Below are positions 23,900 to 35,658 of a stretch of DNA of 64,000 bases, piece after piece. The stretch is from Vanilla planifolia (lineage: Eukaryota; Streptophyta; Magnoliopsida; Asparagales; Orchidaceae). Under the pieces are notes generated by a model. That model worked only from the letters and a program-made list of their open reading frames with translations, made no database searches and was not told the DNA's origin. The stretch lies in the NCBI GenBank assembly GCA_023846275.1, contig CM043875.1, positions 25,276,851-25,340,850 of the forward strand, written 5' to 3'. The number at the start of each line of letters is the position of its first letter. The first letter of the stretch is position 1. The translations under genes and the position numbers were made by a program.

Positions 23900-24870
23900 T
23901 TTGTGACTGGATCTGTCTATAGTCTCCAGGAGATTGATTGACGAGAGACGCTGCGGTGTCGGGTGCTTAGGCGCCACGCGTGTTTCGAGATGGGCGTTCC
24001 CACTGGCACGCTACCTGGAAGCCCAGAGGAGAGCTACTCTGGTGTGACTGGGGGTGATTGTGGTTGGTCGGAGTCTGGGACTGAGAGTACCTATCCACCT
24101 TACATTGTTATGCTGTATTCCTATATTTTTGCTATTATCCTTCTCTTGCATGTGAGTTTTACTATCTGTCTTTCCTACTGGGCATAGCTCATTCCTGTAT
24201 TATATATTTTCAGTGGCTCGGCAGACTTGACGCTACCAGATTAGGTGGGATCGTGGTCAGCAGGCTTGTGGAGGATATCTGATTTGTGATTGTCTGAGAT
24301 ATTCTGGTTAGTTGATTGTTGCTGTTGGATGTATTTAATGAGATTGTTATTCTCATATGTCAGGTATTATGTGAGGGTGATTCTGACTTATGTATCTGGT
24401 TGGACAATATTGCACTTGTTGGACTTGGATCTTATTCTTGTAATGTAGTTTCCATTTACTGTCTTACCTTATTGTCATGGAGTATGGTGTGTGGAGTGCC
24501 ATATTTTATCTGAGGATGTTATATATCATTTTGTTTGATGGTGAGGTCATTACATGACTATGGAACTTAACCGTGGGGGTTCAGACTTCTATTAGATCGG
24601 TTCTCCTACCGTATGGGTTAGGAGTATTGGGTCTAGTAGGAGTAACATTGCGCGAGTCCATCTGTTAATTCAGGAGTCATGAACCTGATTTGACGGTGTA
24701 CCCGGGAGATGGGATCCACATTGTTAAAGGAAAGTAGGTGTGTAATGATGTGTTATATCCTATGTTTTCGTAGGCTACTCAGGTTGGTATGGGACGATCT
24801 GAGCTGTCTATATGTAAAAAAAAAAATGTATGCCAAAAATCAGCCTAGGAAAAATGGGGTGTAACAGGAG

Positions 24871-24883
24871 TGGTATCAGAGCC
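24871..24883 (+). other. Primer binding site for initiator Met-tRNA
   Basis: TGGTATCAGAGCC lies 4 bp after the left LTR. It is complementary to the 3' end of plant initiator methionine tRNA, which primes minus-strand DNA synthesis in most plant Ty3/gypsy elements. Confidence 0.92.
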
Positions 24884-25024
24884 CTAGGTGAGATAGCGGG
24901 GCTAGACATGTATAGGAGTTCAACCCAAGGTGGGGAGAACTGTTGATTCTTTTGTTTACTATAGTAGTCCATATGCCAATTGCCAAATGACGACTCTAAT
25001 GCCAGATTAGTTGCTTTTGACAGT

Positions 25025-28000
25025 ATGGCTGGTACCAGGAGACTTTCCGCTCGTGGAGCAGCTAGAGGCAGACCTGTATCTACTACTCCTACCCCGGAGA
25101 CGAGCCCAACATTGCCAGTTGAGCCAGCCGTGGATCGTTGGATCGATGCCTTCATGCGGTTGCGTCCGCGGAGCTTCAGTGGGTCGGCTGACCCAGCGGT
25201 GGCAGATGACTGGATGGCTCATATGCTTGAGCTGTTTGATGCCTTGGGATGTCCATTCGGCAGGAGGGTAGTACTTGCTGCTCTAGTATTGGAGGGAGAG
25301 GCTGCTACCTGGTGGAGAGACCAGCGGCGCGCTATGTTTGGGGAGGCCCAGAACAGCGAGATAGCATGGGAAGACTTTGTTGAGGCATTCAAGGAGTGCT
25401 ACATTCCGGCTTCTGCCATGTCTCAGTTCAGGAGGGAACTTATACACCTCAGGCAGGGCCAGATGTCAGTGAACGATTACTTATCGAGGTTCACTTATCT
25501 GGCGAGGTACGCCGCAGAGCTGGTGCCTTCTGAGGAACGCAGATGTGAGATGTTCCTGGAGGGACTTCGTCCTATGCTGCAGCGCCAGCTAGTTGTGAGT
25601 CGGTTTGCCAGGTTTCGTGACTTGGTGGAGGCTGCGAGATCCGTTGAGCTTATTGACACCCGGATGGAGACCCAGAGAGAGACTCACAACAAGAGGAAGG
25701 AATTCAGAAATGTCCAACAAAACAAAAAGGACAAGAGACACAGAGATCACCGTGGTACTCAGGAGGGCGTGGTCCAGCCACGACCTATCTCTGAGAGACC
25801 AGTGCAGCAGACAGGTACCCGGACTGGGGGGATTATCTGCTACCATTATCGACAGCCCGGACACAAGAAGTGCGACTGCCCAGAGTTGAAGAAACAGAGG
25901 ATCACAGGACCGGTTGGTTCATCTGGGGGACAGCCCAGAGTGTTTGCACTGACTCGGCAGCAGGCTTCAGAGTCACCAGAGGTGATCACAGGTATGCTTT
26001 ATTTTGGCAACGTGCAGTGCATGACTTTGTTTGATACTGGTGCATCTCATTCTTTTGTTGCTGAGAGGATCTGGAATCAGATATCAGGATCCAAGGGTTA
26101 CTTGAAGGAACCCTTATTGGTTAGGCTTCCTGATGGGAAAGAGATTCCCACTGTTCAGAAGATTGACGGATCTATTCTGATTAGTGGACACGAGTTCGTG
26201 ACAGAGTTGATATGTGTGCCACTAGCAGAGTTCGACATCATTTTGGGAATGGATTGGTTGTGCTACCATGCAATGGTGCTGGATTGTTGGAGTTCTTCAG
26301 GCAGAGAGGTTAGTAAGGGTTGTACTGGTTGGTTGGCCTATGTGACCGATAGCCAAGCCACCACTACCCCTATGTCAGATATTCCAGTGGTGAGAGACTT
26401 CCCTATGGTTTTTCCAGAGGAGCTGCCTGGACTTCCACCAGCTAGGGAAGTGGAGTTTTCGATTGATTTGGAGGCAGGAGTAGCTCCTATTGCTAGAGCT
26501 CCTTACAGGATGGCTCCAGCCGAGCTAGCAGAGTTGAAGACTCAGTTACAGGACTTATTAGACAAGGGACTCATACGCCCCAGTTGTTCACCTTGGGGTG
26601 CCCCTGTCTTATTCGTCAAGAAGAAAGATGGTAGTATGAGGCTGTGTGTAGATTATAGGGAATTGAATAAGGTTACTATTCGTAACCGATACCCTTTACC
26701 ACGCATCGATGATTTGTTGGATCAGCTTCAGGGAGCAACTGTGTTCTCCAAGATTGATTTACGCTCGGGTTATCACCAGATCCGGATTAGAGATTCTGAT
26801 GTACCCAAAACAGCATTCCGTACTAGATATGGGCATTACGAGTTCACAGTGTTACCTTTTGGATTGACTAATGCTCCAGCAGTATTTATGAACCTGATGC
26901 ATCGAGTGTTTCATGCCTTTCTGGATCGGTTTGTGATCATCTTTATAGATGATATATTGATTTATTCCAGAGATAGGGAAACTCATGCAGATCAGTTGAG
27001 GACTGTGCTTACAGTGTTGTGGGAGAATGAGCTGTATGCAAAATTCTCCAAGTGTTCCTTTTGGCTGGACTCAGTAGCATTCTTGGGACACATTGTCAGT
27101 GCAGAGGGCGTGGCTGTTGATCCTAGCAAGATACGAGCTATTATTGATTGGAAACGGCCATCTTCTGTCACTGAGATCCGGAGTTTCCTTGGTTTGGCTG
27201 GATACTATAGGAAATTTGTTCCTCACTTTTCTAGACTGGCCGCTCCACTAACACAGTTGACCCAGAAGGGAAAATCTTTTGAGTGGTCAGAGAGTTGTGA
27301 GAACAGTTTCCTAGAGCTGAAGCAGAGGCTTAGCACCGCTCCAGTATTGATGTTACCTACACAGGAGAAGCCGTATCAGATGTACACTGATGCTTCACAT
27401 ATAGGCTTGGGAGCCGTACTGATGCAGGATAGTAGAGTTATAGCATATGCTTCGAGGCAACTGAAGGATCATGAGAAGAATTATCCCACTCATGATTTGG
27501 AGTTAGCTGCTGTCATTTTTGCCTTGAAGATATGGAGACATTATTTGTACGGAGTTCCTGTAGATTGCTTCTCCGACCACAAGAGTCTTAAGTATCTGTT
27601 CACTCAGAAGGAACTGAACTTGAGGCAGAGGAGGTGGTTGGAACTGATAAAAGATTACGAGCTGACAATAAACTACTGCGAGGGGAAGGCTAATCCAGTG
27701 GCTGATGTCTTGAGTAGACACGCAGTTGTGCATACTGTGATAGCTTGCGACTCTATAGCAGACTTGGATTGGGATGTTGAGAGATGTCAGGAACAGTTGT
27801 CTGTTCAGAGACTGGCTCACAGATTCAGTTCGTTGACTATTCGGGCTGACTGGTTATCTGAGATGCGTGATCTTCAGCTTTGTGATGAAGAGCTGAAGGA
27901 GAAGTTTGAGTTGGCATCGCAGGGATTGGGGGGAGACTTTGCTCTCAGAGATGACATTTTGACTTTCAGGGGTCGCTGGTGTGTGCCATCACATCAGGAG

Positions 28001-29302
28001 TTCAGGGAGAGGATCCTTCGAGAGGCTCATTATGGAACTTTGGCTATGCACCCTGGAGAAGTCAAGATGTATAGGAATTTGAGGAGTGTTTTCTGGTGGA
28101 GAGGTTTGAAGGCAGATGTTGCTGCTTTTGTTAAGAAGTGCCTTACATGTCAGCAAGTTAAGGCCGAGCACCAGAGACCTGGAGGATTGTTGCAGAGATT
28201 GCCGATTCCAGAGTGGAAATGGGATGACATCACTATGGACTTTGTGACTGGTCTTCCTCGTACCAGACAAGGTTTTGACGCCATTTGGGTCATCGTGGAT
28301 CGATTGACCAAGTCAGCCCATTTCTTATCAATTAAGAAGACGGATTCAGCGGCACAATTGGTAGAGGTATATATTCAGCAGATTGTCAGATTGCATGGAA
28401 TTCCCCGATCTATTATTTCTGACAAAGACGCAAAGTTCACATCACAGTTTTGGAGGAGCTTACACATTGCCATGGGTACACAGTTGAAGTTCAGTACTGC
28501 TTATCATCCTCAAACAGATGGACAGTCTGAGCGGACTATTCGGACCTTGGAGGACTTGCTACGCTTGAGCGTACAAACTTACTCAACAGATTGGGCCAGA
28601 CGGTTACCCTTGGTAGAGTTTGTGTACAATAACAGCTTCCAGGCGTCGATTGGTATGGCACCTTACGAGGCATTGTATGGGCGTAGGTGCAGATCCCCTC
28701 TTTGTTGGGAGGAGGGTGATTCCAGGAGAGTGTGGGGACCTCAGATTGTGCAGGAGACCACAACTGAAGTCAAGTTATTGCAAGACAGATTACGTATTGT
28801 GCAAGATCGCCAGACGAAATATTATGATCCTAAGCACAGAGCTGTTGAGTTTTCTGTGGGAGATAGGGTATTCCTGAAGATCAGTCCTATGCGAGGCCTA
28901 TTCCGGTTCGGGAAGCCTTCTAAGCTTCGACCTCGTTACATTGGACCCTATCCTATTCTAGAGAAGATTGGTGAAGTGGCTTACAGGTTGGCACTTCCTG
29001 AACATCTGACTGGGATTCACAATGTGTTTCATGTTTCGAATCTCAAGAGATATGTACCAGATCATTCTCATTGTATCAGTGATGATCTTCCTGGTTTGCA
29101 AGTGACACCAGATTCTTCTTATGTGGAACTACCAGTTCGCATCCTCGAGGAGAGCAGCAGACAGCTGAGGAACAGGTCGTTTCCTATGGTCAAGGTTCTG
29201 TGGAATAGACATGACGAAAGGGAGGCAACCTGGGAGCTAGAGCAGGATGTTGCGGAGAAGTGGCCGGAACTTCTTGCTGAATTTCGAGGGCGAAATTCCT
29301 GA
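25025..29302 (+). CDS. gag-pol: Gag-Pol polyprotein of the Tekay-type retrotransposon (1,425 residues)
   Basis: One uninterrupted frame encodes the whole replication machinery. From the ATG at 25025 it has a Gag domain (about 60-190, with AATWW), a CCHC-like knuckle (272-285), an aspartic protease (Asp-Thr-Gly 337-339 and ILGMDWL), RT (first Asp 578, Phe-Ile-Asp-Asp 640-643), RNase H (Asp789, Glu826, Asp851, Asp894), integrase (zinc ligands His1002, His1009, Cys1039, Cys1042; catalytic Asp1072, Asp1133, Glu1169), a Gly-Pro-Tyr module (1307-1309) and a chromodomain (about 1370-1420, [15 protein letters not shown]). All polymerase, RNase H and integrase catalytic residues are present. Oddities are that knuckle residue 275 is Tyr where Cys is expected, and that the protease-to-RT linker after LGMDWL appears tens of residues short for the family. 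The frame is open 15 codons further upstream, but without an ATG. Frames in other phases over this gene are shadows. Confidence 0.95.
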   Translation: MAGTRRLSARGAARGRPVSTTPTPETSPTLPVEPAVDRWIDAFMRLRPRSFSGSADPAVADDWMAHMLELFDALGCPFGRRVVLAALVLEGEAATWWRDQRRAMFGEAQNSEIAWEDFVEAFKECYIPASAMSQFRRELIHLRQGQMSVNDYLSRFTYLARYAAELVPSEERRCEMFLEGLRPMLQRQLVVSRFARFRDLVEAARSVELIDTRMETQRETHNKRKEFRNVQQNKKDKRHRDHRGTQEGVVQPRPISERPVQQTGTRTGGIICYHYRQPGHKKCDCPELKKQRITGPVGSSGGQPRVFALTRQQASESPEVITGMLYFGNVQCMTLFDTGASHSFVAERIWNQISGSKGYLKEPLLVRLPDGKEIPTVQKIDGSILISGHEFVTELICVPLAEFDIILGMDWLCYHAMVLDCWSSSGREVSKGCTGWLAYVTDSQATTTPMSDIPVVRDFPMVFPEELPGLPPAREVEFSIDLEAGVAPIARAPYRMAPAELAELKTQLQDLLDKGLIRPSCSPWGAPVLFVKKKDGSMRLCVDYRELNKVTIRNRYPLPRIDDLLDQLQGATVFSKIDLRSGYHQIRIRDSDVPKTAFRTRYGHYEFTVLPFGLTNAPAVFMNLMHRVFHAFLDRFVIIFIDDILIYSRDRETHADQLRTVLTVLWENELYAKFSKCSFWLDSVAFLGHIVSAEGVAVDPSKIRAIIDWKRPSSVTEIRSFLGLAGYYRKFVPHFSRLAAPLTQLTQKGKSFEWSESCENSFLELKQRLSTAPVLMLPTQEKPYQMYTDASHIGLGAVLMQDSRVIAYASRQLKDHEKNYPTHDLELAAVIFALKIWRHYLYGVPVDCFSDHKSLKYLFTQKELNLRQRRWLELIKDYELTINYCEGKANPVADVLSRHAVVHTVIACDSIADLDWDVERCQEQLSVQRLAHRFSSLTIRADWLSEMRDLQLCDEELKEKFELASQGLGGDFALRDDILTFRGRWCVPSHQEFRERILREAHYGTLAMHPGEVKMYRNLRSVFWWRGLKADVAAFVKKCLTCQQVKAEHQRPGGLLQRLPIPEWKWDDITMDFVTGLPRTRQGFDAIWVIVDRLTKSAHFLSIKKTDSAAQLVEVYIQQIVRLHGIPRSIISDKDAKFTSQFWRSLHIAMGTQLKFSTAYHPQTDGQSERTIRTLEDLLRLSVQTYSTDWARRLPLVEFVYNNSFQASIGMAPYEALYGRRCRSPLCWEEGDSRRVWGPQIVQETTTEVKLLQDRLRIVQDRQTKYYDPKHRAVEFSVGDRVFLKISPMRGLFRFGKPSKLRPRYIGPYPILEKIGEVAYRLALPEHLTGIHNVFHVSNLKRYVPDHSHCISDDLPGLQVTPDSSYVELPVRILEESSRQLRNRSFPMVKVLWNRHDEREATWELEQDVAEKWPELLAEFRGRNS

Positions 29303-29303
29303 T

Positions 29304-29316
29304 AAGGTGGGGAGAT
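29304..29316 (+). other. Polypurine tract
   Basis: AAGGTGGGGAGAT lies immediately before the right LTR and just after the Gag-Pol stop codon. It is the usual primer for plus-strand DNA synthesis. Confidence 0.9.
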
Positions 29317-29681
29317 TGTTATACCCAGTAAAAATTTTTATGTTAATCTTTAATAAATTAATTTTTGGCTTGGATGATTTCAGATCGACAGTAGGATGAG
29401 CCAGAAGCTCAATTGCAGGCTATTGGAATTTCTGAAATTTCTGGGGATTTCCGGAGCACCGAGGAAAATTTTAAGTAATTTTCCCTGTTTAATTATATTT
29501 ATTGGATTTTTAGAAATTCGAAAATCCATTTAAATTAAACCGGAAATTGGTTTTTTTACCGCGCGTGAACCGGACCGGAACGGTTCAGCGGAGGCGGAGG
29601 CGGTTCGCCGAGTGAGTTTGCGCGTGCGTTCTGATAAGCGGATCGGACGGTCGTGATCGACGGTTGGGATTGAACCGGCTG

Positions 29682-29782
29682 ATCGGGTGCTTACCGTGTC
29701 GATAGCGTGTCGACAGCGCGTATCGGGTGCTTACCGTGTCGAAAGCGTGTCAACGGTGCGTAACGGGTTTTCACCGTGTCGG
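29682..29782 (+). repeat. 40-bp tandem repeat in U3, right LTR
   Basis: Same array as 22257-22357 in the left LTR; copy number is unchanged. Confidence 0.85.
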
Positions 29783-29789
29783 CCAGGAA

Positions 29790-29796
29790 TATAAAA
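29790..29796 (+). promoter_or_regulatory. TATA box of the right LTR
   Basis: TATAAAA sits at the same offset as in the left LTR. Transcription from here would read out into the flanking DNA towards 32.3 kb. Confidence 0.6.
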
Positions 29797-30458
29797 CCCT
29801 CGCGAACGATTAGGGTTTCGTTCGACCGACCGATAGAGAGGAAGTTTTCCGGCGTACGGCGCGTGATTCCGGCGGCCTGGCAAGGGGCTTTTTGTGCCTG
29901 GAGATTCACGGGACCGAGGAGAGTCGATTGATACCGGGTTCGTTCGGTGAGGAGCTGCGGCGAGCTGCGAACGAGGTTCACCGTCGCCAGCGTCTTTGAG
30001 GTAGGAAATTCAGATTTTTAAATTAGATATTTAGCAAATTAAAACATGTATTATTTTGCAAACTGCTACCTGAGCATGCGGATGTGATTTTTGGAATTGA
30101 TTATGCAAATTATCGAATTTAGCACGTTAGGGTTTTTCGGGACAAATTAATTTGTTCGTCGAATTGGAAATGTTACCATTGATTTAAACCTTAGGAAATT
30201 AGCGGCATTATTGGAACGTTAGGATAGTACGAACATGTTCTCCTTGTTCGCAGTCACCGGAAATCGACGGAAGGATCGTATTGGTCGGCGATGGCGGCGG
30301 CTAGGGTTTCGCGGACGACGGGCGAAGGAAGGAGACGAATTAAGGGTTAATTAGGGATTAGTTGATTTATTAAGAGAATAATTATATCAATTATTAATAT
30401 TATATATTAAGCGTCGGCCGAATTTCGGATTAATAACTTCGACCGGCGGGGTTTGGTT

Positions 30459-30573
30459 CAGCGCGAAGGCCCGAACCGGTGGCGAGATCCGGTTCAGGGG
30501 ATTCGGCGCGGTTCAGTGAGAAGCGGTTCTCGGCTCAGCGCGAAGGCCGAACCGGCGGCGAGAACCGGGTTCA
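30459..30573 (+). repeat. Imperfect 38-bp direct repeat in right LTR
   Basis: Counterpart of 23034-23148. Confidence 0.7.
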
Positions 30574-31214
30574 CGGAAGTGCGGCGCGGTATAATGGAAT
30601 AGCGGAATTTTAAATTCGGAAATTATTCCGAATTTCGGAAAATGGATAAAATGCAAAATTTGATATTTCGAATTTAGGAAAATTCGATAATTGAGTTTTA
30701 GGGATTATTTATATTTTGGAAAATTCAAGAAAAATCAGAAAATTTGGAAATGAGAAATTTCGAAAATTCTGGAGATCCGTGGGTAAAGAAAAATTGCCTG
30801 AAGTGGGGAAAAATGTTATCAGTGATGACAGTACAGCTGGAAACAGTCAGACAGAGGTATGGTACATGGATGCTACCAGAACAGTCAGTAATTGACAGTT
30901 GTGTTGCTTTGATGGCAACGGCATGGATTGAGTCAGTTTACTCAGTGTTGGCATATTTTATGGATTGGCATACTGGACCGGACTACTATAGACCCTATAT
31001 GATGTTTTAGGGTAGTTGTGGTAGGTAACTGTGCAGTTCAGACTTAGCTTCCACAGTATACATGTGGACTGGTATGCGCCTTGTTGTACCTGGACACATG
31101 TTGCCGGATCTTGGAGTTAGAGATTGGCAATGACTGTAGGGGCGTGAGCTTCTATGGAAGTTGTTGGTAGAGGACTCTTTGGGATGGTGGCTGAGTCGAT
31201 CTCTCCTGGTCCAT

Positions 31215-31324
31215 GTGTGTAGGCCTGCGCGCCTGAGGGTGGCAGGGGTGTCTCGCAGTGGCTAGCCAAGTGTGTAGGCCTGCACGCCTTAGGGTGGCAG
31301 GGGTGTCTCACGTTGGCTAGAGAT
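31215..31324 (+). repeat. 55-bp tandem repeat in right LTR
   Basis: Counterpart of 23790-23899. The second unit has TGCACGCCTTAG where the left LTR has TGCGCGCCTCAG, two C/G to T/A changes at or near CpG sites. Confidence 0.8.
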
Positions 31325-32291
31325 TTTGTGACTGGATCTGTCTATAGTCTCCAGGAGATTGATTGACGAGAGACGCTGCGGTGTCGAGTGCTTAGGCGCC
31401 ATGCGTGTTTCTAGATGGGCGTTCCCACTGGCACGCTACCTGGAAGCCCAGAGGAGAGCTACTCTGGTGTGACTGGGGGTGATTGTGGTTGGTCGGAGTC
31501 TGGGACTGAGAGTGCCTATCCACCTTACATTGTTATGCTGTATTCCTATATTTTTGCTATTATCCTTCTCTTGCATGTGAGTTTTACTAGCTGTCTTTCC
31601 TACTGGGCGTAGCTCATTCCTGTATTATATATTTTCAGTGGCTCGGCAGACTTGACGCTACCATATTAGGTGGGATCGTGGTCAGCAGGCTTGTGGAGGA
31701 TATCTGATTTGTGATTGTCTGAGATATTCTGGTTAGTTGATTGTTGCTGTTGGATGTATTTAATGAGATTGTTATTCTCATATGTCAGGTATTATGTGAG
31801 GGTGATTCTGACTTATGTATCTGGTTGGACAATATTGCACTTGTTGGACTTGGATCTTATTCTTGTAATGTAGTTTCCATTTACTGTCTTACCTTATTGT
31901 CTTGGAGTATGGTGTGTGGAGTGTCATATTTTATCTGAGGATGTTATATATCTTTTTGTTTGATGGTGAGGTCATTACATTACTATGGAACTTAACCGTG
32001 GGGGTTCAGACTTCTATTAGATCGGTTCTCCTACCGTATGGGTTAGGAGTATTGGGTCTAGTAGGAGTAACATTGCGCGAGTCCATCTGTTAATTCAGGA
32101 GTCATGAACCTGATTTGACGGTGTACCCGGGAGATGGGATCCACATTGTTAAAGGAAAGTAGGTGTGTAATGATGTGTTATATCCTATGTTTTCGTAGGC
32201 TACTCAGGTTGGTATGGGACGATCTGAGCTGTCTATATGTAAAAAAAAAAATGTATGCCAAAAATCAGCCTAGGAAAAATGGGGTGTAACA

Positions 32292-32296
32292 CACCT
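32292..32296. repeat. Target-site duplication, right
   Basis: CACCT matches 21887-21891 exactly. Confidence 0.92.
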
Positions 32297-35200
32297 TGCA
32301 TATAATACTATCGATTATCAAATAATATCTATATATGAGCTAAGAATATTGTCTTAAGAAAAACCAATTATATTTTTATAATTTCGTTCCATAAGTTATA
32401 AACTTATATATATATATATATATATATATTCATTCTATAATCAAAATAATATATTATTTACTTTTCAATATATATAACCAAATTCTATTTTATATGTATT
32501 ATACTATATATGAACATTCAATTTTTACATAAACCAAATAATGAAAACCTCACTATGACATATAAAGACACATTATAATAGAATTGCAATGATTCCTAAT
32601 ATAAACATGTCATGTATCAGAGCAAATAAATACCAAATAACATATAAGAATATCTCAAGTATAAAATATGTCATAAAATAATTTATGGTTATATTTATAT
32701 CATAATAATTATATTTTCTTGCTTGAATCTAAGAAAAAAATTCCTTTTCTTATGTCTTTTTTTCTAAATTTCTTTCAAATGGCATGCACAAGAGAATCAC
32801 TAAATGAATTTTTTTAAATACATATATTACCTATAACCTATGATTAACTCAAATTAGTATTTTTGAATTTCTCTCTTGATATAATACAAACTTACCTTAA
32901 GTTGTACTCTATGTTCCCATCTTTTGTCAATACAATATCATACATGATAACTAGTTTTAGTACATTCAATTATCTCATTGATGTTATTTAGTAGCACCTT
33001 CTTTAATTTAAACTTCATTATTCTTTCACATAATGTATTGTACATAAGTGCTACCAAATAGTACATATAACTTATATATTATACATCATATCAATAGAAA
33101 CTATTATATACTTCTTTAACCTTTATTATTTCTCAACTTAATGTATCATACCTTTTTTTCACCATACAATACATATAACTTAGTCCACTATAATTACCAC
33201 AAATAAATGGTTGTATGCAATACTAACTTTACTTTTACCACCTTATAACAATGTATTATACATTGAAGCTAATGTACGACGCCTCTAGTTCAAGGCATCG
33301 TATGTCAATACAAACAACCTTATGCTATATTTTTCTCTAACATACGATATATTGCTATACCAGATGAAAATAAAACTAACACAGCTCACTCAGTTTCACT
33401 CCAAATCTATTCCACATTCAAATTATAAAACTTCACTTCTAACAATTATAGTAACCCCAAAACCTCTCAATCTTATGCACAAATCTACTAATTTAATGAA
33501 AGAAACATAATTCAAACCTTGCCTCAACTTTCTTGCTCTCTTCTACTTTTTCTCTATGTAAAATCTCCTCACTCCCCTCTACTCCGATAGTAACCATTCC
33601 AATTTTCCTCTATTTCCTTTGCTCCTAAACTTCTTTATTATCTATTATAACATTAGTCTAACAAATAGTTCCCTAAATATATGTCATGTAGATTTCACTA
33701 TATGCTAATTAATTTGACTTTTTAAATTGAAAAGTACTAATGTGAAATGAACTTTAATATCTTTATAGATATAATTTTTTCAATTGTGTTCAAATATAGG
33801 TTAACTACTCTTTTTATTATAAAAACTTAATGAGTATATGATATCTAAGATGTCTCTTATTGATCATCACTAATGCAGTTACCAAATTATCCATATCTTT
33901 CAGGCCTAATTTTGTGTTACACGATGACACCAAAATAACAAGGGGAAAGTGTACGCCCAATTTTGTGGTTTTGACTTTAAATGATTTGTTATCTAAATAA
34001 TCAAGTTTTATTGTCAAAATAATTTCTATAACATGAAAGTAAGCATAGACATCCTCCATATGTCATGTATTAGCGAGTTAGTTTTATTCTGAATTTTAAA
34101 ATCAGCTCATACCAAGAACCACCCATTTCTTTCACCTTAGTGAAATAACAAATAATCTAAATGATTTTTAAAGTTAATTCTTAGTTCATTATAAGTCAAA
34201 AAAATCATGACATGTTAATTATTTTAATTTTAAAATTATTGCAATCAACTTCAATTTTTTGTCCTCAACATGTCAATACTCAACTGTATGTTCGGCATGT
34301 AAAAAAAAAATTGGATTTCAGAAAATGAATGCAATTTGCGAGAATTATGACATTTGTTGTAGATTTTAAATTTAACTATTTCAATAAACATTTATTATTA
34401 TGATAATTTAATTGTTTTATGTGTTGGTGTAAGTTACTAGTTTGAAAAATATTTTTTTATTTTATGTAAAAAAAAATTTCTTATTCATATTTTTGACCCT
34501 TTTGATGGCATTGATCATCTATTTTACGTACTATAAATAATGTTATTATCTCCATTCATCTAGCCATTTGGAGTATGTCTCAAGCATTAAATTGATACCT
34601 CGTTCTATCTAATTTTTTTTTATAATGTTGCCTTTTTGTTATACTTAGAATGCTAAGTCTTAAGAAGAATCAAGCATTTCATTAAAAAATAAAGCATATT
34701 TAATTGACATATTATCATATCAACAAGTTGGTAGTCGTTTAAAACAATCATCCAATAAATTCATTATACAAAAAACTTAACAAATACATAAACTAAGATG
34801 ATACAAATGAACAATTAAAATTAAGCAAAGTCTTTTATAGTGACCAAGTTGCGAATATATGCATTTTTGTTCGATAAAAATTTTAAAAAAATGATATTTT
34901 GATTCTAATCTTTAAAACAATACAATTTTTGCATCTTTATATTGCTTTATTTAGACAGTATTTTTTTAATAAGTTTATTAGTATTGTATTGATATTGTCC
35001 TCTGAAGGAATTGTTTTTAAAAGATATTTTAAAAACAAAATTAAAAAATAGCATGTGTGATATTAAATATTATAAACATTAATCAATAAACTTTTGTTAT
35101 TTTTAAATTTAAAAACATAAAGCTCAAAAAAAAAAAATCAAAACTTAACCACCAAACATAATCCATGAAAGAAATATCTACTCTTGCAAAGTTAGTCATT

Positions 35201-35392
35201 TGTTGTTTACAAATTTTTAACGGATACTTTTTTTAAATACTTGTCATAATTTCATTATTTGAACAAATTTACTATATTAAAAAATAAGCTTTAATTAATT
35301 TCTCTCTAAACCACTATACTTATACTATAGCAGGAACTGATCAAATCCTATACAACAAAATTGATCAAATTCCATCAAAATCTCCCAAATGA
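32297..35392. other. AT-rich intergenic DNA right of the young element
   Basis: There is a (TA)n tract at 32404-32429. From about 32900 to 33365 there is a loose cluster of short motifs of the type TGTATTGTACAT, TGTATCATACC and CATACGATATATTG, resembling but not identical to the ATCATATARTATGAT clusters. The remainder shows no gene. The short frames at 33322-33510 and 33817-34059 have no recognisable domain. Confidence 0.4.
32404..32429. repeat. (TA)n microsatellite
   Basis: About 13 uninterrupted TA units. Confidence 0.9.
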
Positions 35393-35658
35393 TTATTGGC
35401 AGCACTTCCTTGGCGGACCTATGTCATGAGTTGGAATTAGCATCTGAGGCGCCGGCGGCGAGTACCGAGTTCTGTTTCCAGGTAATCTTCCCTCAGCATC
35501 TGCAAGAAGGAGGAACAACTCTTCAAACAGAAAGCAGCATTTGAGTTTCAAAAACTTACAGAAACCAGAATCATCATTAGTTTACCTCAGCTAAACAGCA
35601 AAACTACAGCGAGCAGGAAGCAAAGCAGAAGGGAAGCCAACTAGGAAGAGCTGATCAT
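35393..35658 (-). pseudogene. Secreted-peptide family gene, copy 1 (exon 1 disrupted)
   Basis: This is a paralogue of the intact gene at 50223-50489. Exon 1 is complement(35586-35658), 73 bp. The intron is 35500-35585, 86 bp, GT...AG (acceptor TTCTTGCAG). Exon 2 is complement(35393-35499), 107 bp. Exon 1 begins ATGATCAGC and encodes a hydrophobic signal-like stretch, but codon 6 is TAG (CTG in the intact copy) and codon 24 is TGA. Exon 2 is open and reads EGRLPGNRTRYSPPAPQ, a short linker, then IGPPRKCCQ and a stop. It shares the Gly/Ala-Arg-Leu...Gly start, the Pro-rich core and the Pro-Pro-x-x-Cys-Cys end with the intact copy. Homology continues upstream into a promoter-like block. Two nonsense codons make a pseudogene most likely, unless a different first exon is used or the sequence has errors. 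Confidence 0.6.

Larger units (their letters stand above)
21892..24866 (+). repeat. Left long terminal repeat
   Basis: This 2,975-bp repeat has TGTTA...TAACA ends. A TATA box lies 473 bp in, so U3 is about 500 bp and the R-U5 part is unusually long. It contains three internal direct repeats (22257-22357, 23034-23148, 23790-23899) and an A-run near 24816-24826 about 45 bp before its end. The small frames within it (such as 22266-22556 minus or 23319-23585 plus) are present in both LTRs and are not supported as genes. Confidence 0.95.
21892..32291 (+). mobile_element. Complete Ty3/gypsy chromovirus (Tekay/Del type) LTR retrotransposon
   Basis: The element is 10,400 bp and shows every structural hallmark. 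These are two 2,975-bp LTRs starting TGTTATACCC and ending TGTAACA, a 5-bp CACCT duplication, a primer site 4 bp after the left LTR, one long gag-pol frame and a polypurine tract directly before the right LTR. The polyprotein order (protease, RT, RNase H, integrase) defines Ty3/gypsy. The C-terminal chromodomain and the long LTRs point to the Tekay/Del chromovirus lineage. About 22 differences were counted by hand between the LTRs (15 transitions, 7 transversions) and no indels, so insertion was recent. The element is G+C-richer than the DNA it entered. It may be transcribed, but a damaged zinc knuckle and a shortened protease-RT linker could prevent it moving by itself. Confidence 0.95.
29317..32291 (+). 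repeat. Right long terminal repeat
   Basis: This is 2,975 bp, exactly the length of the left copy, and colinear with it at an offset of 7,425 bp. It differs at about 22 positions, more of them in the second half (for example around 31266-31412 and 31650-31980). It should serve as the RNA 3'-end processing site. Confidence 0.95.
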
